From NCBI GenBank assembly GCA_948579355.1, contig CAPAOV010000009.1, forward strand, positions 1 to 64,000: DNA of 64,000 nucleotides, in the 5' to 3' direction. Under the pieces are notes generated by a model. That model was not told where the DNA came from. It saw nothing but the letters and a program-made list of their open reading frames with translations, and ran no database searches. Positions 25,655-31,903 of the stretch are shown piece by piece. Position numbers and translations under genes: made by a program. Numbering within the stretch: the first letter of the stretch is position 1; each line of letters starts with the position of its first letter. The stretch is from an uncultured Eubacterium sp. (GTDB lineage Bacteria > Bacillota > Clostridia > Lachnospirales > Lachnospiraceae).

Positions 25655-25770
25655 ATTTGACACACTGGACACAGGACACACGGTTTTCATTTTTATTTTT
25701 AACTGTATTTAAGGCGGTTTTTTAACAAAAAGCAGTAAAAAACAAATTTGAAAAGTTGTGTCCTGTGTCC
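25655..25770 (+). repeat. GGACACA inverted-arm element, copy 2
   Basis: Starts TTTGACACACTGGACACAGGACACACGG and ends GAAAAGTTGTGTCCTGTGTCC, so GGACACAGGACACA and TGTGTCCTGTGTCC are exact inverted arms around an AT-rich centre of about 70 bases. The outer parts match copy 1 (13645-13770); the centre is diverged. The two copies lie in the same direction 12 kb apart. Confidence 0.65.
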
Positions 25771-25785
25771 GTTCCAAAAAGATCA

Positions 25786-25814
25786 TAGACTTTTCTTCAT
25801 ATTTAGGGTATAAT
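25786..25814 (+). promoter_or_regulatory. promoter of the sce7726 operon
   Basis: TAGACT, a 17-base spacer and TATAAT, about 170 bases before the sce7726 start. The leader is long and AT-rich and contains a 26-codon frame. Confidence 0.55.
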
Positions 25815-25844
25815 GTTCATAAATGAATTTGGAGCTATTGTAAA

Positions 25845-25925
25845 ATGAAATATTTACAAGGACTGATACAGTATGAAAAATTTTATTTTATAGAAAAGTA
25901 CTACAAAAAACATTTTTGCAACTAA
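25845..25925 (+). CDS. possible 26-residue leader peptide
   Basis: MKYLQGLIQYEKFYFIEKYY begins a 26-codon frame with GGAG ten bases upstream, in the leader of the sce7726 operon. It has an unusual aromatic and lysine content. It may be a leader peptide or chance. Confidence 0.25.
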   Translation: MKYLQGLIQYEKFYFIEKYYKKHFCN

Positions 25926-25985
25926 TTTTTTCTTTGATTCCTTAAAATTCATGGTATTTCTAATAGATTAAAAGAGGAGGCAGCT

Positions 25986-26831
25986 ATGGAAAACAATTTG
26001 ATTTTAAAACGTTTTTTTTCAAAGACTATGTTGCATGGTTTGCTCTCAGATAAACAAAACGAATTATTTGATTGCGTGGTACGAAGATATATCAACAATC
26101 CAGCCGGAAAAAAATATGAGGAATTAATAAGTGAAATTTATACATATGTTGATAAGAAATACCGCACTGAATATTTTTACAAGAATACTATATTAAATAA
26201 GCTCTTGTTTAAACGACATAATTACAAAAAGACTATTGCACTGACAGAATTGCCTATTGCTAACTCAAAAGCTGATTTTGTTATGATTAATGGAAAAGGT
26301 GTTGTATACGAAATAAAAACAGAATTAGATAATCTTGATAGATTAAATAGTCAAGTTAATGACTATTATCAGGCATTTACCGAAGTTGTTATTGTTACCT
26401 ATGAAGAAAATCTTAATAAAGTACTCGACTTAGTTCCCGAGGAAGTCGGTTTAATACAACTTACAAAAAGAAAAGCACTGAGGACTATTAGAGAACCCCG
26501 CCATAACAGCCAACATCTTGATTATTATACCATTTTTAAAATTCTTAGGAAACAAGAGTTTGAAAATATAATAGTAGACCACGGTTTTGATTTACCTGAA
26601 GTGATTCAATTTGATTATTACAAAGAATGTCTCAAGATTATTCAATGTATTAATATTAATTTATTACAAGAAGCTATGCTTATGCAACTAAAAAAAAGAA
26701 TGCGAATTGAACTGGTTGAATTTTGTCGTGATACCCCTTCTGAATTACATTTCTTAACATATTTTGATGATATAACAGCAAACAACAAAGAACGTTTTAT
26801 AACTAAATTAAATGAAAATTATGGAGGTTAA
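25986..26831 (+). CDS. sce7726 family protein (PD-(D/E)xK nuclease-like)
   Basis: 281 residues. The segment ELPIANSKADFVMINGKGVVY followed by EIKTELDNLDRL has the layout of a PD-(D/E)xK nuclease core, with Asp97, Glu109 and Lys111, and a following helix with Gln (QVNDYYQAF). This matches what databases call sce7726 family proteins, which are regularly found next to sce7725 proteins. Both the nuclease activity and a defence role are inference. GAGGAGG precedes the ATG; the next gene starts two bases after the stop, so the three genes form an operon. The region is AT-rich, unlike the block before it. Confidence 0.82.
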   Translation: MENNLILKRFFSKTMLHGLLSDKQNELFDCVVRRYINNPAGKKYEELISEIYTYVDKKYRTEYFYKNTILNKLLFKRHNYKKTIALTELPIANSKADFVMINGKGVVYEIKTELDNLDRLNSQVNDYYQAFTEVVIVTYEENLNKVLDLVPEEVGLIQLTKRKALRTIREPRHNSQHLDYYTIFKILRKQEFENIIVDHGFDLPEVIQFDYYKECLKIIQCININLLQEAMLMQLKKRMRIELVEFCRDTPSELHFLTYFDDITANNKERFITKLNENYGG

Positions 26832-26833
26832 TT

Positions 26834-27766
26834 ATGTATTTTCCTTATTTAAGAGGTAGACAGTTCGAGTTGATCGCCCTTAGAGAATTATTAGATAACA
26901 ACTTGATTGGAAAAAAAGTAATACCAGTAATCGAACCAGTGAAACCAACATCAACTTTAGTAAAAACTTTAAAACTATATACTGAAAAACGTCATGTTCA
27001 CGCTTTGATTATGAATCCTGAAGTTGGTGAGTTTGTCAGCAAAATCAAGGAAAAACGCAAAGAAAAAGATAGTGTGGCAGATGAAATATACAATAATTTA
27101 GCATCGGATTATTTAATCAAGGGATATTTGATGAAAAAAACAACACCTGCTCATCTTGCAAACAATCAAAATTTAGATCAATTAATGATTGTCAGTCCAA
27201 AACGAGATTGTTTAGATGATTATATCAAAATTTATAATAAAACAGAACCCCTCTATTCTCTACTTCCAGATGACAGAACATTTTGCCGCAAGGCTCCTAC
27301 CTCTAAAGTTCTTTTTATGGACAGATTTACAAAAGCACAAAAAAATGCTGACTATTGTAAAAACGTAGATGAATTTTTTTCGGAGGATCATCTGTTTTTT
27401 GATATAGAAGGCTTCAAAGGTTTTTCCGATTACTCTATAATTGGTTCTGACTATAATGAATCAGGTTTTGCTCCTTTAGCCGTAGCAATTCATATTGTAT
27501 ATTTAGGTACAAATAAAGAGTTACGCGTACACCATTTTGTGTCTGATTCAAATACTGATTATAATGATCCTGCCGGCAAGTTTGGTGAAGCTGTACGCAA
27601 ACTTGCCAAATGGGTAGAAGAAAACAATCCTTGCCATACCTTGGGTTTAGATATGTTACTTGAATATGAAAAATCCGGAAAATATCCGGGTTTAGGTACT
27701 GTCAAAAAATATTCAATAATGCATCATCTTGAATTAATGAATAAATACTTAGAAGGAGAAATCTAG
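26834..27766 (+). CDS. sce7725 family protein
   Basis: 310 residues beginning MYFPYLRGRQFELIALREL, the characteristic opening of sce7725 family proteins (akin to beta-protein families of phage and genomic islands). It also has VIPVIEPVKPT at the end of a beta strand and LFFDIEGFKGFSDYSIIGSDY in the second half. The pattern suggests a TIM-barrel-like fold, but no reaction is known to me. It lies between a nuclease-like protein and a RES protein, with one-base overlap to the latter and GGAGG inside the end of the former. Confidence 0.82.
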   Translation: MYFPYLRGRQFELIALRELLDNNLIGKKVIPVIEPVKPTSTLVKTLKLYTEKRHVHALIMNPEVGEFVSKIKEKRKEKDSVADEIYNNLASDYLIKGYLMKKTTPAHLANNQNLDQLMIVSPKRDCLDDYIKIYNKTEPLYSLLPDDRTFCRKAPTSKVLFMDRFTKAQKNADYCKNVDEFFSEDHLFFDIEGFKGFSDYSIIGSDYNESGFAPLAVAIHIVYLGTNKELRVHHFVSDSNTDYNDPAGKFGEAVRKLAKWVEENNPCHTLGLDMLLEYEKSGKYPGLGTVKKYSIMHHLELMNKYLEGEI

Positions 27767-28860
27767 TGCAAATCGGAATAAATTGTTTTATTGATATTGA
27801 AATACGCTCGATTATTGCTTCAGAGGGCAAAATTGGAACTTGTGAAATCACAAAGGAACAAAATATCGCTGTCTATGACACAAAAGATTTAAGTCAAAGC
27901 TTAGATTTATCAGCATATTTTTCCGAAATATTAGATGTATATACACCAGAGTCTGAGTTGCCTGCTGATTTTCCAAAAGATTGCCTTAACACTATTGAAG
28001 ATATTTTAATGACAGACTGGTCTATATTTAATTTACCTAATGATAAAATAAAATTGGTACTGAAAGAGATTTGTAAAGATACATATCCAAATAATTCTTT
28101 ACTTTTTACCGAAAAAGTAGGAATTGAAAAACTATGTGATCACGATTTTTTAAAAAGTAATTGTTTGATGAAAGAGTCCACATGGGAACGCTTTATGAGT
28201 TCAATAAAGAGTATTAATCGCTTTCATTCTAATCACATTAATTTAGATTTATTAACTAAATTATTTAATAGCCCAAGCATGCAAATTACTATAGCAAAAA
28301 ATGAGAGGCATTTTTACAGAGGAAGAATATGTAGCGAACAGGGTTTAAAGAAACAAGAAATGGGGCCTCCCCCTCTTGAATTTGTAACAGCAGGACGAGC
28401 CAACTCAGCAGGAATACGCTGCTTATATCTTGCCAGCGATGTAACCACTACATTGCATGAAATTAGAGCAAGAGATTTGGACTATGTCGCAGTTGCAAGT
28501 TTCCTCCCAACTAAAGAACTTAAAATTATAGACTTATCAAACTTGGAAAAAATAAGTCCTTTTTCGATGGGAGCTTTTGGTGCAGAATGGTTTGCTATCA
28601 ACATGCCAATCCTAAAAAAAATCAGCAATGAGATTGCCAAACCCCTTCGAAGGCAAGATAGCGAACTAGATTATTTGCCAGCCCAATATATCTCTGATTT
28701 TGTAAAAGGATTAGGATTTGATGGAATTTGTTATAGAAGTACACTAAATATATCAGGGTTAAATTATGCAATGTTTAATTACAAAAAATTAGTTTGCAAA
28801 GATATTGAACTGTACCATATAGACTCCTTAATTTATAACACAATTCCATCCCTTGTATAG
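27766..28860 (+). CDS. RES domain protein (predicted NAD+ phosphorylase/hydrolase)
   Basis: 364 residues. The RES domain occupies roughly residues 180-355: FYRGRI (183-188), AGRANSAGIRCLYLASDVTT (209-228) with the conserved Arg, Tyr221 and Glu232 (HEIRA), and GFDGICYRS near the end followed by NYAMFNY. RES proteins degrade NAD+ and are usually toxins paired with an Xre/DUF2384 antitoxin; none is present here. The first 150 residues are an unassigned domain with several Cys. The GTG at 27766 overlaps the preceding TAG stop and has AAGGAGA upstream. Probably the effector of the three-gene module. Confidence 0.85.
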   Translation: MQIGINCFIDIEIRSIIASEGKIGTCEITKEQNIAVYDTKDLSQSLDLSAYFSEILDVYTPESELPADFPKDCLNTIEDILMTDWSIFNLPNDKIKLVLKEICKDTYPNNSLLFTEKVGIEKLCDHDFLKSNCLMKESTWERFMSSIKSINRFHSNHINLDLLTKLFNSPSMQITIAKNERHFYRGRICSEQGLKKQEMGPPPLEFVTAGRANSAGIRCLYLASDVTTTLHEIRARDLDYVAVASFLPTKELKIIDLSNLEKISPFSMGAFGAEWFAINMPILKKISNEIAKPLRRQDSELDYLPAQYISDFVKGLGFDGICYRSTLNISGLNYAMFNYKKLVCKDIELYHIDSLIYNTIPSLV

Positions 28861-28882
28861 GTTTCTAACACTTTTCTAACAC
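28861..28882 (+). repeat. possible integrase arm sites, right end
   Basis: GTTTCTAACAC and TTTTCTAACAC stand in tandem with 11-base spacing immediately after the RES stop codon. See the matching words at 10101-10132. Confidence 0.4.
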
Positions 28883-29020
28883 CAACTATCAATAAGAGGT
28901 ATTTGCACCTCAAAACGCATAGCTCATCCCCAAAGATAAAACGTCTCTGAATACCGAAAAATCGGGGATTTGACAACATTTCAGACTATGCTGTGATATC
29001 GCATAATACCCCCACCTCCT

Positions 29021-29071
29021 CCCTCCTAAGGGTGAATTGCTGGTTCGATTCCAACTGGGAGTACTCACGAA
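29021..29071 (+). repeat. attR core: displaced tRNA-Arg 3' part
   Basis: Fifty-one bases matching 9821-9871 with one difference (A at 29054), which would break a T-stem pair. No 5' tRNA half precedes it, so it is the displaced end of the original tRNA or its element equivalent. Confidence 0.9.
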
Positions 29072-29086
29072 GATATTGAGGAGTGT

Positions 29087-29144
29087 AAGAAAGGGAAAAT
29101 ACAACAATGGGAGCTTGCTCACAAATTGTTGTATTTTTTCTTTC
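29087..29144 (+). terminator. hairpin with T-run after attR
   Basis: AAGAAAG...AATACAACAAT pairs with ATTGTTGTATT...CTTTCTT, with TTTTTTC on the 3' side. In the uninterrupted chromosome it could have served as the tRNA-Arg terminator. Confidence 0.55.
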
Positions 29145-29197
29145 TTATAGGACGAAAGTCCGTGGGCAGATTGGCGCAGCCAAGCTGACCGCACGAC
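29145..29197 (+). repeat. structured repeat copy B
   Basis: TTATAG, stem GGAC-GAAA-GTCC, GTGGGC, hairpin AGATTGGC-GCA-GCCAAGCT, ending GACCGCACGAC. Compared with copies A and C both stems have changed on both sides and so still pair. Confidence 0.65.
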
Positions 29198-29230
29198 GAA
29201 ATATCGCGAAAAATGAAGCAATGCAAAGTG

Positions 29231-29282
29231 AAAAATCCAGAAAAGGTTGAGTTTACTCAAAATTTTTTCTGGATTTTTTGCT
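29231..29282 (+). terminator. hairpin with T-run before repeat copy C
   Basis: AAAAATCCAGAAAA pairs with TTTTCTGGATTTTTT around a 20-base loop. Like the hairpins before copies A and B it directly abuts the TTATAG of the repeat. Confidence 0.55.
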
Positions 29283-29334
29283 TTATAGTGCGAAGCACGC
29301 GGGCTTGCGGGGCGGTTTTCCCCGCAAGACTGGC
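29283..29334 (+). repeat. structured repeat copy C
   Basis: TTATAG, stem GTGC-GAA-GCAC, GCGGGC, hairpin TTGCGGGG/CCCCGCAA, ending GACTGGC. Closest to copy A. Confidence 0.65.
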
Positions 29335-29548
29335 GAGACTTCCGGTCAAAAAGCATCTTTGACTTATTTTCTGGACAGCATGATAAATCAAGGGAAAAAT
29401 AGTCCCCTGCAGCGGCTTTATACAACGTCTCGACCTGTAAGCGAAAATATTCTCTTTTTGATGCGAACACAACATCTCTAATTTCTGATATAATCTAAGA
29501 AAATGACACAGTATATAAGTAATTTATTTATAACAGGAGGTTTTGCAA

Positions 29549-30679
29549 ATGGAACAGATATCATTGCGCATTGCTGACTTACGCAAACAGAACAGAGTGA
29601 CACAGCAGGAACTGGCAGACTGTATTGGCGTATCGTTCCAAACCATCAGTAAGTGGGAAACAGGGGTCAATATGCCGGATATTACCATCCTTCCACTATT
29701 AGCAGACTACTTTTCGGTATCAACAGACCAGTTATTAGGCTTAAAGCCGCTAGATGAAGAAACATATATTCCCGAACAAACAGCTACAAAAGACTTTTGG
29801 AATCAAAAACTGGAATATCTTCTGCGAACACGAAAGGGGTACTGGAATGATGACTACGCCCAATTCCTTATTTCGCAGGTCTGGAAAATTGATAAACCGA
29901 TTTCTGTATTAGACTGCGGTTGTGGATATGGATTTTTAGGGTTACTGTTGCTTCCTCATCTGCCCAAGGGAAGCACCTATACAGGAGTTGATTTTGCAGA
30001 AGATTTAATCAAAAAGGGAAAAACTCTTTTTGAGCGTCAAAACATAAAGGTGGACTTTCTCTGTAAAAATGTTTATGAATATTCAGCCGAAAATCAGTAT
30101 GATTTCGTAATATGTCAGGCGGTACTCAGGCATTTGGACAATCCGGAAGCTTTTATACAGAAAATGATCCATTTTGCAAAACCGGACGGATACGTTGTAT
30201 GTATTGATGCAAACAGAGAATTTGAATGCTGTGGGCTTTATATCGACGGCATGGACTATCAAGCACTATGTAAGCATGAAGGGTTGGAAAAAAAGTGGCT
30301 GGCTGAACTTGAAATGCAGGGAAGGGATTATGCGGTGGCAATCAGGACTGCACATATGATGCAGAAGCTGGGACTCATCAATGTTGATGTAAGAATGAAC
30401 GATAAGGTGGAATTCGTTACTACACAATCTGCAGATTATAATGAAACAAAAAATGATTTTATCACATATAATGACTGGACCTCCGGCATTAGCAACAAAG
30501 ACAAAGATGAGCTGATTCTTCATTTGCTGACGCATGGCTTATCCCATAAAGAAGCCGAAGATTACTGTAACCGGAATATTGAAATTGCGAATTTCTTTTC
30601 AGACAATCCAGATGCGGGATATACGTTTATGAAAGGACAAATGATTTCCTATGGAAAAAAAGCGAATACTTCTTCTTGA
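29549..30679 (+). CDS. XRE regulator fused to a SAM methyltransferase
   Basis: 376 residues. Residues 1-65 are a Cro/CI-type helix-turn-helix (LADCIGVSFQTISKWETGVN). Residues about 110-250 are a class I methyltransferase with motif I VLDCGCGYGFLGLLLL, TGVDFAEDLI and VICQAVLRHLDNP. The C-terminal part is unassigned. This arrangement is known in clostridial regulators whose substrate is not known. The ATG at 29549 has AGGAGG nine bases upstream. The next gene overlaps its end by 29 bases. Confidence 0.85.
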   Translation: MEQISLRIADLRKQNRVTQQELADCIGVSFQTISKWETGVNMPDITILPLLADYFSVSTDQLLGLKPLDEETYIPEQTATKDFWNQKLEYLLRTRKGYWNDDYAQFLISQVWKIDKPISVLDCGCGYGFLGLLLLPHLPKGSTYTGVDFAEDLIKKGKTLFERQNIKVDFLCKNVYEYSAENQYDFVICQAVLRHLDNPEAFIQKMIHFAKPDGYVVCIDANREFECCGLYIDGMDYQALCKHEGLEKKWLAELEMQGRDYAVAIRTAHMMQKLGLINVDVRMNDKVEFVTTQSADYNETKNDFITYNDWTSGISNKDKDELILHLLTHGLSHKEAEDYCNRNIEIANFFSDNPDAGYTFMKGQMISYGKKANTSS

Positions 30680-31310
30680 TATGTATGGCGTAATTATAAA
30701 AGAAAGCAAGGGAGCCTTTATTCCATACACATTTGAGCATTTTAACAAAAATGAACACAGCAGACTCGTAAGGGCATTTCGGGAAGAATGTTTATTTACA
30801 AAAGCCGGCAACGGTGAATTGAGTTCTAATGAATTTCTTTCCCTAATCGGATACTCAAATCCAACAGAAACAATGCGGGATTATCTCACTAATTTTTTGA
30901 CTCTGGATCAGGATTTTTTGCGATTTGCCGAGCGCCATTACAAGCAATATGATTTTGTGCTGCTTTCAAATGATGTGAAAGAATGGAGTAAATACTTATT
31001 TGAATTACATGGACTTCAAAAATATTTTAAAGAAAGCATTATCAGCGGAGAACTTCATATGCGCAAACCTGAAAACCGAATTTTTGCCTATACAATCAAG
31101 CATCTGCAATGCAATCCACAGGAGTGTATTTTTGTTGATAACAGTGTTCAGAATCTAAATGCGGCACAAAAGACAGGAATACATCCTGTTTTGTTTAACA
31201 GAGATAACGTGGTTTATTCCGGTAATATTATAAATAATTTTCAGGAACTGGATAACTTACTAAACTTCCATGCCGCTTTCCGCGGCGCCACCATAAAGAA
31301 AGGGGTATAA
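30651..31310 (+). CDS. HAD superfamily hydrolase
   Basis: 219 residues with HAD motif I LLDMYGVI (nucleophile Asp; the second acid position is Tyr, as in haloacid dehalogenase-type members), motif II LLSNDVKEW, a Lys in MRKPENRIF and motif IV IFVDNSVQNLNAA. The substrate is not predictable. It overlaps the methyltransferase gene and is followed after three bases by a NUDIX gene. Confidence 0.85.
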   Translation: MEKKRILLLDMYGVIIKESKGAFIPYTFEHFNKNEHSRLVRAFREECLFTKAGNGELSSNEFLSLIGYSNPTETMRDYLTNFLTLDQDFLRFAERHYKQYDFVLLSNDVKEWSKYLFELHGLQKYFKESIISGELHMRKPENRIFAYTIKHLQCNPQECIFVDNSVQNLNAAQKTGIHPVLFNRDNVVYSGNIINNFQELDNLLNFHAAFRGATIKKGV

Positions 31311-31313
31311 AAC

Positions 31314-31769
31314 ATGAATGATAATTATAATTTTTCAGTAGGCTGTATTGTAAAAAAGGAAAATCAGGTTCTGCTTGTAAGGCATACATACGGTGGAGCA
31401 AAGGGGAAACTATTGATTCCCGGTGGTTTTTGTCATGAAAATGAATTGCCCGAAGATGCCGCTGTTCGAGAAGTCTTTGAAGAAACACATATTACAGCAG
31501 AAGTCAAACGTATGGCCGGTATCCGCTGTGATCGCAAAACCTGGTATATACTATTGGAAATGAACTATATAGATGGCGCTCCCACAAGTGATATGCACGA
31601 AAACAGCGAAGCTTTTTTCTGTGAAATATCAGAAGCTTTAACACGAAGTGACTGTACCGAAATGACAAAAGTTGCTCTTAGAAAAATTTCGGAGGGCTCT
31701 GCCAACTATTTTTATTCAGATATTAACTACAAAAAACACAAAGGAGATAATTATACTCTTTACATTTGA
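31314..31769 (+). CDS. NUDIX hydrolase
   Basis: 151 residues. The NUDIX box is GGFCHENELPEDAAV followed by REVFEETHI, fitting G-x5-E-x7-R-E-x2-E-E. It hydrolyses a nucleoside diphosphate linked substrate; which one is unknown. AAAGGGG precedes the ATG. Third gene of the XRE-methyltransferase operon. Confidence 0.9.
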   Translation: MNDNYNFSVGCIVKKENQVLLVRHTYGGAKGKLLIPGGFCHENELPEDAAVREVFEETHITAEVKRMAGIRCDRKTWYILLEMNYIDGAPTSDMHENSEAFFCEISEALTRSDCTEMTKVALRKISEGSANYFYSDINYKKHKGDNYTLYI

Positions 31770-31803
31770 AAACGAGTAATCTGTTGAGGCTGCTTTAAAA
31801 CAT

Positions 31804-31823
31804 AGCCAAGCTGACCGCACGAC
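31804..31823 (+). repeat. 20-base direct repeat, partial structured repeat D
   Basis: AGCCAAGCTGACCGCACGAC, identical to 29178-29197 in copy B. The rest of the structured repeat is missing here. The two words flank the XRE-methyltransferase/HAD/NUDIX genes. Confidence 0.7.
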
Positions 31824-31842
31824 CACTTATTATCTAACGCAA

Positions 31843-31874
31843 AGGGCGACCCCTCCCAATGGGTCGCCCTCTTC
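31843..31874. terminator. hairpin between convergent genes
   Basis: AGGGCGACCC / GGGTCGCCCT around an 8-base loop, with a weak CTTCTAT tail on the plus strand. It separates the NUDIX gene from the convergent secreted protein gene. Confidence 0.55.
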
Positions 31875-31903
31875 TATATAAAACTAACTACTCCCTGCGC
31901 CTA

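Larger units (their letters stand above)
9821..29071 (+). mobile_element. integrated 19.2-kb element in tRNA-Arg(CCT)
   Basis: Bounded by 51-bp direct repeats exactly 19,200 bases apart that correspond to the tRNA 3' end. It encodes a tyrosine integrase, two excisionase-like proteins, an SF3/D5-type helicase, an Xre repressor, a YqaJ exonuclease and RecT annealase, a ParE toxin pair, DUF932 and DUF5688 proteins, several cargo genes and a sce7726/sce7725/RES module. No portal, capsid, terminase, relaxase or type IV secretion genes are visible. This suits a satellite-like or mobilisable island that excises, replicates with its own helicase and moves with help. Base composition changes sharply inside it, which suggests assembly from several sources. 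Confidence 0.88.
28883..29548. other. gene-free right junction of the element
   Basis: Contains the attR core (29021-29071), two terminator-like hairpins, structured repeat copies B and C, and the ribosome binding site of the XRE-methyltransferase gene. The minus-strand frame at 28910-29470 runs through the attachment repeat and both structured repeats and is not a gene. Confidence 0.7.

Noticed and set aside
28910..29470. 186-codon minus-strand frame at the right junction
   Set aside because: It runs through the attR repeat, two hairpins and two structured repeats, and has no start signal.
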